Positions 33,147 to 42,983 of a stretch of 64,000 nt of DNA are shown here, piece by piece. Both the position numbers and the translations under genes were made by a program. This DNA comes from Chitinophagaceae bacterium IBVUCB2 (GTDB lineage: Bacteria; Bacteroidota; Bacteroidia; Chitinophagales; Chitinophagaceae): positions 371,577-435,576 of the forward strand of contig NFUV01000003.1 of NCBI GenBank assembly GCA_002127295.1, written 5' to 3'. The notes under the pieces are model-generated. The model was not told the origin of the DNA. It searched no databases and was given only the letters and a program-made list of their open reading frames with translations. How positions within the stretch are numbered: the stretch's first letter is position 1; each line of letters begins with the position of its first letter.

Positions 33147-33473
33147 ATGAGCTGGTTTCTATTAATCATAGCTGGATTATTTGAAGTAGGCTTTGCTTCC
33201 TGTTTGGGAAAAGCAAAAGAAACTTCTGGTACAACTTCTACCTGGTGGATGGTGGGCTTCTTTATATGTCTTACCATTAGCATGATACTTCTTTATAAAG
33301 CCACGCAAAATTTACCAATTGGTACTGCGTATGCGGTGTGGACAGGCATTGGCGCCGTGGGAACTGTATTAGTAGGAATTTTTGTTTTTAAAGAGCCTGC
33401 AGATTTCTGGAGACTATTCTTTATTACCACACTTATTGCATCAATTGTGGGGCTGAAAGTTGTATCCCATTAA
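33147..33473 (+). CDS. gdx: Small multidrug resistance (SMR) exporter, SugE/Gdx type
   Basis: A 108-residue, four-helix transporter with the essential Glu13 (GLFEVGFA). LPIGTAYAVWTGIGAVGTVLVG and the C-terminal IVGLKVVSH are close to E. coli SugE (Gdx), which exports guanidinium in exchange for protons. The lineage placement within SMR (Gdx rather than Qac) is from this motif similarity. There is no guanidine riboswitch in front, because the gene sits 9 bp behind dusB. It is convergent with the next gene. Confidence 0.85.
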   Translation: MSWFLLIIAGLFEVGFASCLGKAKETSGTTSTWWMVGFFICLTISMILLYKATQNLPIGTAYAVWTGIGAVGTVLVGIFVFKEPADFWRLFFITTLIASIVGLKVVSH

Positions 33474-33484
33474 AACCATTCTAC

Positions 33485-34168
33485 TCATTTTCTAATAGCG
33501 GTTCTTATTTCAGTGTTAGCTGGTGATACTCCCGGGTCGAAATAATTGGTCAGTACTCCTTCTTCGTTCACTAAATACTTTGAAAAATTCCAGGTAGGAT
33601 ATTGATTACACCAACCATTTTTTGTACTGTCTGTCAACCATTGAAAAACCGGGTTCTGTTCTGTTGATTGCACAACAACAGACTTTTTAGCAAGAGGAAA
33701 ATTTACACCGTAGTTCTTTTTGCAAAATGCAGCTATATCAGCATCTGTTCCTTTTTCCTGTTCTTTAAAATCATTAGCAGGAAAGGCAATTACAACAAGT
33801 TTGCTGCTGTTGTCGTTGTATAATCTTTGCAGGTCATCATACTGATTAGTATAGCCGCAGTCACTGGCGGTATTTACCAGCAATACTTTCTTTCCTTTCA
33901 ATGATGAAAAAGAAAGTTCGCTCCCATCGCTAAGGGTTGCTTTTAAATCATAAAAAGAAGTTACCGGAGGCTTTACTTGAGTGTTTTCCATTTTTTTTGA
34001 TTTACTGCCGGTTATTTTGTTAAGCCACATAATAGCAGGGTACGTCGCTTTCAATATTTTCTGTCGATAAGTCATGTTTTGTGAATTACGATTAATGATT
34101 TCTACATATACAGCAAATGCTGCTATCAGTACCAGTAGAACAATTATAAACCGTTTTAGTTTTTTCAT
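33485..34168 (-). CDS. Membrane-anchored glutathione peroxidase-family protein
   Basis: A 227-residue second GPx paralogue. One N-terminal helix (7-25) serves as anchor or uncleaved signal, with a linker to about residue 65. The GPx domain follows with NTASDCGYTNQY (peroxidatic Cys), FPANDFKEQE (Gln) and TWNFSKY (Trp, Asn). AAFCKKNYG gives a probable resolving Cys. Compared with the 753-1274 copy it has a longer anchor region and a changed Gln loop. It likely detoxifies peroxides at the envelope. Confidence 0.85.
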   Translation of the reverse strand: MKKLKRFIIVLLVLIAAFAVYVEIINRNSQNMTYRQKILKATYPAIMWLNKITGSKSKKMENTQVKPPVTSFYDLKATLSDGSELSFSSLKGKKVLLVNTASDCGYTNQYDDLQRLYNDNSSKLVVIAFPANDFKEQEKGTDADIAAFCKKNYGVNFPLAKKSVVVQSTEQNPVFQWLTDSTKNGWCNQYPTWNFSKYLVNEEGVLTNYFDPGVSPANTEIRTAIRK

Positions 34169-34281
34169 TGTATTGATACTAAAATAAAAAGAATTAAACT
34201 TTGACAGTCGCCAAAGCTATTCTTTTATTATTGCCGGAGGCCATTAAATATTTACTGAAAAAAATAGACATTACTAACCAC

Positions 34282-35655
34282 CTATTTTATCACCCACTTA
34301 AACAATTTCAATTTTCCTTTAAAAGGAGGGTACTTAATACTAGGATCAAACCAGGTTGGTGTTTTCATCACCGCTTTTTTGTGACTAAATGTATCAAATG
34401 AATATTTTCCATGATAATTACCAGTACCACTATAGCCTCTGCCACCAAAAGGTAAATGATGATTAGTTAAATGCCAGCTTGAATTGTTTACACAAGTTCC
34501 GCCTGCCGGAATTGCCTGCAGCCATTCTTCTGCTTTTTTATTACTGCTGGTATAGATATAAAAAGAAAGGGGGTTAGGATTTTGTTGAATGATAGATTTT
34601 GCATCCTCCATGGTTGTAAAAGAAATTACCGGCAACACCGGACCAAATATTTCTTCTTTCATGATAGATCCGTTCATCCCAACATCAGTAAGGATAGTTG
34701 GTTCAATAAATAATTTTTCTTTATTGGTTCTGCCGCCATGTACAATTTTCCCCTGCGATAAATAACCGGTGATGCGGTCAAACTGTTTTGCATTAATAAT
34801 TTTTCCATAGCTGTAGCTATCTTCTGGATGGTTGGAAAAAAATTTTATGATTGACTCTTTTAATGCTTCTATCAATTTATCTTTTACGGAAGCATGTGCT
34901 AAAATATAATCTGGCGCTACACACATTTGGCCTGCATTGGAAAAAGTTGTCATCGCAATTCGTTTGGCCGCCACTTTTATATTCGCATCTTCCTCCACTA
35001 CACAAGGGCTTTTGCCACCTAACTCCAATGTTACCGGAACTAAACGTTCTGCAGCCATTTTATAAATAATTTTTCCTACTGCCGTGCTGCCCGTATAAAA
35101 CACATGGTCAAAGGAAAAGATATTCATCATGGCGGGAATCACCGTAGCCCCATCTCCCTGTGCATACAAAATATAATCGCTGGAAAAAGTACTTTCAATT
35201 ATTTTTTTCATCACGGCCTCTGTAGCAGGAGCAAATTCGCTTGGCTTTAATACCACACAATTACCGGCAGCTATTGCACCGATCAACGGATTAATTAATA
35301 ATTGAAAAGGATAATTCCATGGGCCGATAATTAACACCACCCCTAATGGCTCTCGCATTACTTTACTGCTTGATGGAAGATTTAGCAAATTGGTGGTTAC
35401 AGATTCTGGCTCCATCCAGTCCCGCAGTTTTTTTATAGCTACACTTAGTTCAGCCAATGTCATTCCTGTTTCGGTGGCCCATACTTCCTCCGGGCTTTTC
35501 TTCAGATCAGCATACAAGGCATCGTATAAATCCTGCTCATGATCAATAATTGCCTGCTTAAGCTTTTTTAACTGCTCCTTTCTAAAACCGTAAGATCTTG
35601 TGGCACCACTATTAAAATATTGCCTCATTTTTTCAAGGCTCGAAATGTCTGGCAT
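34282..35655 (-). CDS. Aldehyde dehydrogenase family protein (class 3-like)
   Basis: A 457-residue NAD(P)-dependent enzyme. Features are GPWNYPFQLLINPLIGAIAAG near 107-127, FTGSTAVGK, the general base Glu in TLELGGKSPC, and catalytic Cys in NAGQMCVAPDY. The length without an N-terminal extension and these motifs fit the class 3 / fatty-aldehyde group that oxidises medium- and long-chain aldehydes. The GPx gene follows 113 bp later. It is divergent from the tadA-like gene with only 42 bp between. Confidence 0.9.
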   Translation of the reverse strand: MPDISSLEKMRQYFNSGATRSYGFRKEQLKKLKQAIIDHEQDLYDALYADLKKSPEEVWATETGMTLAELSVAIKKLRDWMEPESVTTNLLNLPSSSKVMREPLGVVLIIGPWNYPFQLLINPLIGAIAAGNCVVLKPSEFAPATEAVMKKIIESTFSSDYILYAQGDGATVIPAMMNIFSFDHVFYTGSTAVGKIIYKMAAERLVPVTLELGGKSPCVVEEDANIKVAAKRIAMTTFSNAGQMCVAPDYILAHASVKDKLIEALKESIIKFFSNHPEDSYSYGKIINAKQFDRITGYLSQGKIVHGGRTNKEKLFIEPTILTDVGMNGSIMKEEIFGPVLPVISFTTMEDAKSIIQQNPNPLSFYIYTSSNKKAEEWLQAIPAGGTCVNNSSWHLTNHHLPFGGRGYSGTGNYHGKYSFDTFSHKKAVMKTPTWFDPSIKYPPFKGKLKLFKWVIK

Positions 35656-35697
35656 TAATTCTAATTTTATACCAAGGTAATTAAAACTCTCCGCTCC

Positions 35698-36135
35698 ATG
35701 ACTGATGAATATTACATGATGCAGGCATTAAAAGAAGCTAAAAGAGCTTTTGAGGATGATGAAATACCTATTGGAGCTGTTGTAGTAATGAATGAAAAAA
35801 TAATTGCCCGGGGTCATAACATGACAGAACGTTTAAATGACCCCACTGCTCATGCAGAAATGATTGCATTAACATCAGCCTTTAATAATTTGGGAGCAAA
35901 GTATTTGCCTGAAGCTACTTTATATATTACTGTGGAGCCTTGCTTTATGTGTGCAGGGGCTATCTACTGGAGTAAACTTGGAAAAATTGTATACGGAGCA
36001 GATGATGAAAAAAATGGTTATAAGAAAACGGCTGGTACCAATTGGCCCTTTCATCCTAAAACAGAATTGATACGTGGTGTTTTAAAAGATGATTGTGCTA
36101 AGCTGATGAAAGACTTTTTTAAGAATAAACGATAA
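35698..36135 (+). CDS. tadA: Nucleoside deaminase, probable tRNA adenosine(34) deaminase
   Basis: A 145-residue zinc deaminase. Zinc and catalytic residues are His52 and Glu54 in TAHAEM, and Cys82/Cys85 in EPCFMCAGA. The AKYLPEATLYITVEPC and IVYGADDEKNGY context matches TadA, which makes the wobble inosine, but guanine-deaminase-like relatives have similar motifs. A small gene follows after 2 bp. Confidence 0.85.
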   Translation: MTDEYYMMQALKEAKRAFEDDEIPIGAVVVMNEKIIARGHNMTERLNDPTAHAEMIALTSAFNNLGAKYLPEATLYITVEPCFMCAGAIYWSKLGKIVYGADDEKNGYKKTAGTNWPFHPKTELIRGVLKDDCAKLMKDFFKNKR

Positions 36136-36137
36136 CC

Positions 36138-36440
36138 ATGGCCAAAACCATCAAATCCAAAAAGACAAATGTTACACATCCCGTTACCGGAACAGAACGA
36201 AAATTTGATGCTGCCATCTACGATCCTTTCAAAGCTGCCATTCTTCAAAGTCTGAAAGGAAGCAAAGGAAAAAGTTTTACAGAGCTAAGTGATGATGTGG
36301 TTAAGATCATTAAAAAGAAAATGCCGGGTTTTAATAAATCCATTCCATGGTACACTATTTCTATCCGACTTGATCTGGAAACAAGAGGTATAGTTGAAAC
36401 TTTTACAGATAAAGGGAAGAAACTGAACAGGCTAAAGTAA
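36138..36440 (+). CDS. Small basic protein, unknown function
   Basis: A 100-residue Lys-rich protein. After a charged start it has helix-rich segments (FKAAILQSLKGSKGKSFTELSDDVVKII) and then IPWYTISIRLDLETRGIVETF, a layout resembling a small winged-helix protein. I do not recognise a named family with certainty. It lies 2 bp behind the tadA-like gene and stops at a strong terminator, so the two form one operon. Confidence 0.65.
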   Translation: MAKTIKSKKTNVTHPVTGTERKFDAAIYDPFKAAILQSLKGSKGKSFTELSDDVVKIIKKKMPGFNKSIPWYTISIRLDLETRGIVETFTDKGKKLNRLK

Positions 36441-36472
36441 AAAGCAGTTTCAGAAAATCTGAAACTGCTTTT
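36440..36472. terminator. Bidirectional terminator with 15-bp stem
   Basis: AAAAGCAGTTTCAGA pairs perfectly with TCTGAAACTGCTTTT across AAA. It separates the convergent tadA operon and SusCD pair. Confidence 0.85.
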
Positions 36473-36494
36473 ATAATAATGTCAGTTTAGTAAA

Positions 36495-37919
36495 TTATTG
36501 ATCCCACCATAATTTATCGGCCAATGAGGCAACAGGTGGTACATTAGCTCCATTCTCACTTCTTTCTAATGTTGGGTATTCAAGCCTGCGGATAAATGTT
36601 GGAAGAACTGCCCCGACAGGAAGACCGAAATCTTTATAGGCGTAGTTGTAACGACGGGCATCATTCCAGGCTTCTGCATTTAAGTAAGTAGCTACATATT
36701 TTTCTCTGAATATCATATCTTTTGTTAAGTTGGCAGAACCAACCGATACAGCAGCGAGATACGCAACTCTTTCAGCATCTGCTGCAGGCACCTGCAACTT
36801 ATCCATATTTGCATTGATACCAGCCAGGTATGCCGTGTAAGCCCTTCCAGGATTAGATACTAATGCAGCTTCGGCTTCAATGAACTTAAGTTCAGCATAT
36901 GTAACAATCAGCAGAGGTGCTACATCACTGGTCCATGGAGAACTAATAGCTACATAATTTTCATCTTTTACTGTGTTGTTTCCCGGTGGCCTGTTACCAG
37001 CTCCATTAACAGTGCCTTTCCAAAGACCATGTGTTGTAACAGGATTGGGATCGGTGATCTTTCTGATCCTTGGATCAAAGATGCCATAGGTAACGCCGTT
37101 GAGGTGGTCTACCAATTGTTCCGACAACCAACCCGACAAGGTTAAACTTGCATTATTTCTTGCCACTTGCGCCCAGTTATTCCTTAATTGAAATGCTGCC
37201 ATTCCCGCATCATCGCTATTAGAAGTATATGCATTATCAATTGCAGTTAATACAGCAGCAGCATTATAACTTGGCAATTTGCTTACCTTGATCAACATCC
37301 TGGCTTTTAAGGCTTGTGCAGTTTTTATCCAACGGGTAAGTACGCCTCCATGAATAAGATCGCTTGTCGGAGCTAATTTAATAGTGGCATTTGTTTTTGC
37401 TAATTCTACAATTCCTTCATTTAACAACGTAAGCGCCGTATTATAAAGATCCTGGTGAGTATCATACTTTGGAGTAAGAGATTTACCAAATGCATCAGAA
37501 TAAGGAGCATTGCCCCATAGATCTGAAACAAGGTTAATATGATAGGACAACAATACATTGGCTACTCCTAAATATTCGCTGGAACCCAGCTTTATAGCCA
37601 GGTTTCTCATATCCCATATATCCGCCATAGCATAATAAAATGCATCCCATGTACCTGAGTAATCAACTATCTGATAAATATCTGATGAGGCACTGGCACT
37701 TGGGTTGGCGAGGTATTGTACATAAGGTGCCACAGTACTTCCTGCATTATAACTATTAATACCTGTTTTATGCGTAGCTGTACTTAATAAAGATGGCAAC
37801 GAAGGTGTAGTAACCTGGTTGGGATTATCATTTAAATCAAAGTAATCCTTACGGCAACTTTGAAGACTAAAAACAATCATCACTACCAGTATAAATAAAT
37901 ATTTTCTATTTTTTTGCAT
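36495..37919 (-). CDS. SusD/RagB-like nutrient-binding outer-membrane lipoprotein
   Basis: A 474-residue lipoprotein (lipobox SLQSC) of the SusD-like group that begins DLNDNPNQVTTPSLPSLL, typical of the SusD-like_2 family. Helical TPR-like segments form the binding scaffold. It caps the SusC-type receptor encoded just upstream (11 bp gap) and captures its ligand at the cell surface. The substrate is unknown, since no glycoside hydrolase or peptidase gene is linked. Confidence 0.9.
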   Translation of the reverse strand: MQKNRKYLFILVVMIVFSLQSCRKDYFDLNDNPNQVTTPSLPSLLSTATHKTGINSYNAGSTVAPYVQYLANPSASASSDIYQIVDYSGTWDAFYYAMADIWDMRNLAIKLGSSEYLGVANVLLSYHINLVSDLWGNAPYSDAFGKSLTPKYDTHQDLYNTALTLLNEGIVELAKTNATIKLAPTSDLIHGGVLTRWIKTAQALKARMLIKVSKLPSYNAAAVLTAIDNAYTSNSDDAGMAAFQLRNNWAQVARNNASLTLSGWLSEQLVDHLNGVTYGIFDPRIRKITDPNPVTTHGLWKGTVNGAGNRPPGNNTVKDENYVAISSPWTSDVAPLLIVTYAELKFIEAEAALVSNPGRAYTAYLAGINANMDKLQVPAADAERVAYLAAVSVGSANLTKDMIFREKYVATYLNAEAWNDARRYNYAYKDFGLPVGAVLPTFIRRLEYPTLERSENGANVPPVASLADKLWWDQ

Positions 37920-37930
37920 GATATAAGTTT

Positions 37931-40900
37931 TTAGAATCCAACATTAAGAGTAAATAAAAATGTTCTGGCTGCCGGATAGGTAAATCCTGAAAATCCGTCA
38001 ACATTACTACCGCTGTCAGCTGAAACCGATTCCGGATCAAGGCCAAAATAATTGGTGTGAAGCCAAAGATTGTTACCTGTCAGTGTCACAGAAACATTTC
38101 TGACGAACTTATCATTAAACAGTTTTGCTACCGGCAATTCATATCCAAGGCTGAGGGAACGTAGTCGAATCCACGATGCGTCTTGCACAAAAGGTTCTGA
38201 AATGGTGCGGTGATAAAGACGATAGTATCCTTCTCCATAATTCACTCCATCCGGACCCATTGCCTGGCCTAACCATACTGATTTTGTATTTTTTGATCCA
38301 TCCGCCAATACACCATCAAAAATTTTAAAGTCCCTTCTATCGGTTGTATAATCAGCAATACCAAAAGCAGAGAAAAAGTTTTCTAACCGATTATATTTTT
38401 CAAACCCCCAGCGGGCATCAAACAAAGCAGATAAAGAGAACCTCCGATAACTAAATGTATTGGAAAGGCCACCCACCCAATCGGGTTGTGAATTGCCCAA
38501 TAATTTCTGACTTGAGACGGGTGCCAATACCGGGAAGCCATTGGCTCCAATTACCATTGGTCTTGATTTATCCGTTCTTACCGGATCTGGAATATCAGTT
38601 CCATAAAAACGCAAATAATGCGTTCCATATAAATTTCCATATGCTTCGCCGGGAATTAATTTCATAGTAACAGCAGCATTACCATAGCCAGGATGTACCG
38701 CATACGGTATTTCAGTAAGCCCTTCCCTGATACTTAAAATTTTATTTCTATTAGCAGAGTAATTAAGGTTAATATCCCATGTAAAATCAGTTGTCTTAAC
38801 AGGCGTAGCTCTTAGCACCAACTCAACTCCTTTGTTTCGCATGCTGCCAGAATTAACAGCTGCTCTTACATACCCTGTAGCAGACGATACATTCACATTA
38901 ATAATCTGGTCTTTGCTTATTGAATGATAATAGGTAAAATCAAATCCTAAACGGTTTTTGAAAAAACTCATTTCCAATCCTCCTTCAAAAGTATTCGTAA
39001 ACTCTGGTCGTAAGTTAGGATCGCCGAGTATTGATCCTCTTGTAAAACCAGTGCTGCCAGAAGGTAAACTTGTATATGCAGCATAACCAGTTGAAGTGCT
39101 GTATGGAGCTGCATCTTTACCAATTTTAGCATACGAAAGACGGAGTTTACCAGTAGTTATTAGCTCCGGAAGTTTGAAATGCTCAGAAAAAATATAACTT
39201 AGACTAACAGAAGGATAAAAGAATGAGTTGTTAGGTTTTCTTAAAGTAGAAGTAACATCATTTCTACCTGTTATAGAAAGGAAAACGAAATTTTTATAAT
39301 CAAGTGTAGCTTCTCCAAAAAGACCCATCAAACGATATTGTGATAAGTTATCTGTAGATTCAAGTACCGCTGCATTTCTCAGGTTAAACCAATCAAACAC
39401 ATTTAACTTAGAACCAAGTACACCTTTGGAACTAACTCTTCTGTCATACACATCTTGTCCTAACCGCAATGTTGTATTGAAATTTTTACCCACTTTAGTA
39501 GAGGCAATCGCCATCAGCGTTGAATTTATAGCTCTGAAGTTGGTATTGTACTCTCCCACAAAACCCTCAGCATTGTCATAAGACCTTTCACCTGCAATTC
39601 CTCTAAGACCCGGAGCTGTACGTAACCGGTTATCTGTGTAATTATCGATACCTATGCGGTAACTAAAATTTAGCCATGACAAAGGTTTATACTCTAATGA
39701 AAGGCCTCCTACAAAACGGTTTACATTATCTTTTAAACGATTAGTGGCTGCGCCATAAATAGGATTGTTGGTGCCTCTCCATTTTTGTGTACCATCTTCA
39801 TTTATATAATCTCTCACATCCCATCTTCCTGAAAAATAAGCCAGGCTTTCACCAAAACGATCCGCATCATATTTATAACCACCCGAGTTGGCATAACTTA
39901 AATTAATGGATGATTTTAACTTGCTGCTGATCTTAATATCTGTATTTACACGGGCCGATATATTTTTGTAATCAGTAAAGTCCAGCATTCCCGTTTGCTT
40001 AAAATAAGATAAGGAAGAAAAGATTTTTATTGCTTCTGTTCCAGCAGTTAGATTAATAGTATTGCGAAATTGAGTTCCGGTTTTATATGCCCTTTCATAA
40101 TTGTCAAACAACTGATCAGGATGAGTTGGATCTGGAGCAACATTCCCCGGACCTGTTCCAGCTTTTGCTTCAGCAATTGTTGGTCCCCAAGCTGGGCCTA
40201 AACCAATTGGAGTATAAACTCCTAATATACCAGCCGTATAAATATTTTGTACTTCCGGATATTTATTTACATTATCAAACCCGTAAGAACTATTAAAATT
40301 AACTCTTACCCCATCCCCCTTTCCTTTCTTCGTAGTAATAACAACTACTCCGTTAGCACCACGCAGTCCATAAAGAGCAGTTGCGGCACCCCCCTTTAAA
40401 ATACTAATGGTTTCAATATCATCAGGGTTAATATCAGAAGCTCTGTTACCTACTGATCTTACATTATTAGATGACCCTGCTCCTAATGTAGAAGTGCTAT
40501 TATCTAATAATACACCGTCAATAACAAAAATAGGTTCGTTGGATTGTCCTATATCAATGGAATTTATGCCTCTTATTCTTATACTGGCACCTTGTCCGGG
40601 TCCACCTCCAACACTTGAAATGGTAGCACCAGCAACTTTTCCTTGTAGGGCATTTACAAGATTAGCCTGGCGGTTAATATTCAGATCGGCAGATTTGACC
40701 TCTTGCGTAGCATACCCCAGTGCCTTTCTGTTTTTGGAAATCCCCATGGCTGTTACCACAACTCCCGTCATCTCTCCTGCTTCTTCCATTATAACATCAT
40801 AAGAGGAAGCTGAACCTACAGCAATCTCAACTGCAGAGAATTCTGCAGAAGATATTACTAATACAGGCTTAGAGCCAGTAACAGTAATAGTAAATTTTCC

Positions 40901-41074
40901 ATTGTCGTCAGCTATTACACCATTTCTGGTGCCTTTTTGCTGCACACTTGCAGATGGAACTACTTCGCCTCTTTTATTTTTTACTGTACCGGATACTTGC
41001 CGGCTTTGGCTAAAGACAAGCAGTGGGATGGTTAAGAAAAATACCATCCATGCTAGTAACATGTTTTTTTTCAT
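37931..41074 (-). CDS. SusC/RagA-family TonB-dependent outer-membrane receptor
   Basis: A 1047-residue receptor: a signal peptide (1-22), a CarboxypepD_reg domain (about 26-95), then the plug with GVVVTAMGISKNRKALGYA and the SusC signature IRIRGINSIDIGQSNEPIFVIDGV. ATALYGLRGANGVVVITTKKG precedes a long beta-barrel ending TFLFTLNVGF. It imports a ligand through the outer membrane using TonB energy together with the SusD partner. No sigma/anti-sigma or hybrid regulator gene is beside it, so control is not evident. Confidence 0.93.
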   Translation of the reverse strand: MKKNMLLAWMVFFLTIPLLVFSQSRQVSGTVKNKRGEVVPSASVQQKGTRNGVIADDNGKFTITVTGSKPVLVISSAEFSAVEIAVGSASSYDVIMEEAGEMTGVVVTAMGISKNRKALGYATQEVKSADLNINRQANLVNALQGKVAGATISSVGGGPGQGASIRIRGINSIDIGQSNEPIFVIDGVLLDNSTSTLGAGSSNNVRSVGNRASDINPDDIETISILKGGAATALYGLRGANGVVVITTKKGKGDGVRVNFNSSYGFDNVNKYPEVQNIYTAGILGVYTPIGLGPAWGPTIAEAKAGTGPGNVAPDPTHPDQLFDNYERAYKTGTQFRNTINLTAGTEAIKIFSSLSYFKQTGMLDFTDYKNISARVNTDIKISSKLKSSINLSYANSGGYKYDADRFGESLAYFSGRWDVRDYINEDGTQKWRGTNNPIYGAATNRLKDNVNRFVGGLSLEYKPLSWLNFSYRIGIDNYTDNRLRTAPGLRGIAGERSYDNAEGFVGEYNTNFRAINSTLMAIASTKVGKNFNTTLRLGQDVYDRRVSSKGVLGSKLNVFDWFNLRNAAVLESTDNLSQYRLMGLFGEATLDYKNFVFLSITGRNDVTSTLRKPNNSFFYPSVSLSYIFSEHFKLPELITTGKLRLSYAKIGKDAAPYSTSTGYAAYTSLPSGSTGFTRGSILGDPNLRPEFTNTFEGGLEMSFFKNRLGFDFTYYHSISKDQIINVNVSSATGYVRAAVNSGSMRNKGVELVLRATPVKTTDFTWDINLNYSANRNKILSIREGLTEIPYAVHPGYGNAAVTMKLIPGEAYGNLYGTHYLRFYGTDIPDPVRTDKSRPMVIGANGFPVLAPVSSQKLLGNSQPDWVGGLSNTFSYRRFSLSALFDARWGFEKYNRLENFFSAFGIADYTTDRRDFKIFDGVLADGSKNTKSVWLGQAMGPDGVNYGEGYYRLYHRTISEPFVQDASWIRLRSLSLGYELPVAKLFNDKFVRNVSVTLTGNNLWLHTNYFGLDPESVSADSGSNVDGFSGFTYPAARTFLFTLNVGF

Positions 41075-41395
41075 ACGCAGTTAATTAAGAGTAAGTATTG
41101 ATTATTTAAACCTGTTATTTCCAGTAGTATATTGCAGTAATCAGCATTATACCGCAAAAAATTACGCATAAAACAGCAATTTGAAAAAAATATTTCTCCC
41201 CAGCACAACAATGATTATCAATAGCTTCGGAGATAGCGTTTAAAAGTATAAAAGTCATTGCTTAAAATACATCAACAAAATCATTGTTGTCGAAAAGAGG
41301 AACTAAATCATACATTGAATATCATTCAAGCTTACATTCAGTAAATTTGTACTCTTATAATATTTTCTCATTCACTTTTTAAATCATTAATCTCT
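41075..41395. promoter_or_regulatory. Divergent intergenic region susC / sod
   Basis: A 321-bp region without a gene. On the plus strand TAAATTTG (41342-41349) is an exact -7 box 46 nt before the superoxide dismutase ATG. On the minus strand GGTATAATGC (about 41150) is a -10-like string for susC. No repeats or clear operators were found. Confidence 0.45.
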
Positions 41396-41995
41396 ATGGC
41401 ATTTACATTAGCTCCCCTTCCTTATGCACACGATGCATTGGAACCGCATATTGATACTTTAACCATGCAGATACATCATGGTAAACACCACCAGGCTTAT
41501 GTTGACAATCTTAATAAGGCTATTGCCGGTACTCCCAACGAGAATAAATCATTGGAAGAATTGGTAGCTGCGGCAGGTTCTATTTCCCCCGCAGTTCGTA
41601 ATAATGGTGGCGGTCATTGGAATCATACTTTTTTCTGGGAAAGTCTTGCGGCTAATGCAGGAGGTAATCCTTCAGGAAAGCTGGCTGATGCAATTAATGA
41701 GGCTTTTGGTTCTTTTGATGCATTCAAAGAAAAATTTGCGCAAGCTGGAATGACAAGGTTTGGCAGTGGCTGGGCCTGGTTAATTATTAAAGATGGTAAG
41801 CTTGAGATTTCCTCAACTCCTAATCAGGATAATCCTTTAATGGATGTTGCTGAAGTAAAAGGAACACCCATTTTGGGTTGTGATGTATGGGAACATGCAT
41901 ATTATTTAAAATACCAGAATAAAAGAGCGGATTACCTGGCTGCATTCTGGAATGTGGTAAACTGGGAGAAAGTAGCACAAAGATTTTCGAAATAA
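41396..41995 (+). CDS. sodA: Superoxide dismutase (Mn/Fe family)
   Basis: A 199-residue enzyme converting superoxide to hydrogen peroxide and oxygen. The metal ligands His27, His77 (HWNHTFFW), Asp163 and His167 (DVWEHAYY) are all present. Gly at 72/73 and Gln144 in NQDNPLM favour the Mn-using or cambialistic type. With the two peroxidases in this window it could form an oxygen-defence set, though they are not in one operon. It ends at a bidirectional hairpin. Confidence 0.95.
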   Translation: MAFTLAPLPYAHDALEPHIDTLTMQIHHGKHHQAYVDNLNKAIAGTPNENKSLEELVAAAGSISPAVRNNGGGHWNHTFFWESLAANAGGNPSGKLADAINEAFGSFDAFKEKFAQAGMTRFGSGWAWLIIKDGKLEISSTPNQDNPLMDVAEVKGTPILGCDVWEHAYYLKYQNKRADYLAAFWNVVNWEKVAQRFSK

Positions 41996-42021
41996 TTTAT
42001 TCGGAATAAGATAAGAATAGT

Positions 42022-42045
42022 AAAGACTGCTTAACGGCAGTCTTT
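42022..42045. terminator. Bidirectional terminator between sodA and the response regulator
   Basis: AAAGACTGC / GCAGTCTTT with loop TTAACG. The right arm touches the stop codon of the convergent regulator gene. Confidence 0.8.
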
Positions 42046-42675
42046 TTAATTTATACCGGGGTTATTTAGCTTGTTAACCGCCTCCATTTTATTATTTACA
42101 TGAAGTTTGGTGTAAATTTTTTTTAGATGTTCTTTTATGGTATGCTTACTCAAACTCATTTTATCGGCTACTTCCTGAAAACTTATTCCTGTAGCTACTA
42201 ATTGTAAAACTTCGTTTTCTCTTTCTGTAAGTTCAGATAAACTGGGTTTGTTTTGATTGTGATGAAAGGCTTGAATCACTTTTCGGGCTATGTAACGACT
42301 CATAGGTGAACCGCCTCTGTGTAATTCTTTAAGCGATTCAATAATTTCAAGCGGCATCGTATCTTTTAAAATATATCCCGAAGCGCCATTTTTTAATGCG
42401 TTAAACACAAACTCATTATCATCATAAAAAGAACAAACCATACACAGTACATCGGGAGTTTGCTGTTTGATAACGGAAATAATATCAACACCACTCTTAC
42501 CGGGTAATTTAATATCGATGATCGCAATGTCCGGGGGATGATGAATAATATGAGGAATTGCTTCGGCGCCAGATGCATAGGCATTAAGAATAGTGAAATA
42601 GTCAGAATTGCTAATCAGCGATACTAATCCTTCACGATAATGCTTATCGTCTTCAATAATAGAAACCTTAACCAA
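42046..42675 (-). CDS. NarL/LuxR-family response regulator (orphan)
   Basis: A 209-residue regulator. The receiver domain (3-120) has acidic residues Glu8-Asp9-Asp10, phospho-acceptor Asp54 in IIDIKLPG, and Lys in ILKDTMPLE. The helix-turn-helix domain is LTERENEVLQLVATGISFQE and LSKHTIKEHLKKIYTKL. No kinase gene is adjacent, so the partner lies elsewhere. Its target genes are unknown; yidD-rnpA lie upstream on the same strand, 77 bp away. Confidence 0.92.
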   Translation of the reverse strand: MVKVSIIEDDKHYREGLVSLISNSDYFTILNAYASGAEAIPHIIHHPPDIAIIDIKLPGKSGVDIISVIKQQTPDVLCMVCSFYDDNEFVFNALKNGASGYILKDTMPLEIIESLKELHRGGSPMSRYIARKVIQAFHHNQNKPSLSELTERENEVLQLVATGISFQEVADKMSLSKHTIKEHLKKIYTKLHVNNKMEAVNKLNNPGIN

Positions 42676-42752
42676 AGCCTTTAGTTTTATAAAACAATAT
42701 ACATAATAAATACCGGCTTATAATTTGTAAAATTCTATAGCGATACATTGAC

Positions 42753-42983
42753 TTATGGAACTGGATCATATCCACTTCCGCCCCAAGGATGGCAACGGGA
42801 AATTCTTTTTATAGCCAGCCACATACCTTTAAACACACCATGTTTTTTTAGCGCTTCTACTGCATAGTGAGAGCAGGTAGGTGTATACCGGCATTTAGGA
42901 CCCAGTATAGGAGAAATAACCCATTGATAAATTTTTATCAGGGCTATAAAGGGAAGACTCAATAGTCGCAGGAATGTTTTCAC
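42753..42983 (-). CDS. yidD: Membrane protein insertion efficiency factor YidD
   Basis: A 76-residue protein with the family hallmarks [32 protein letters not shown] and [14 protein letters not shown]. It assists insertion by YidC. Its start overlaps the end of rnpA by 4 bp (ATGA type), so it is coupled, as in most bacteria (rpmH-rnpA-yidD). Confidence 0.93.
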   Translation of the reverse strand: MKTFLRLLSLPFIALIKIYQWVISPILGPKCRYTPTCSHYAVEALKKHGVFKGMWLAIKRISRCHPWGGSGYDPVP

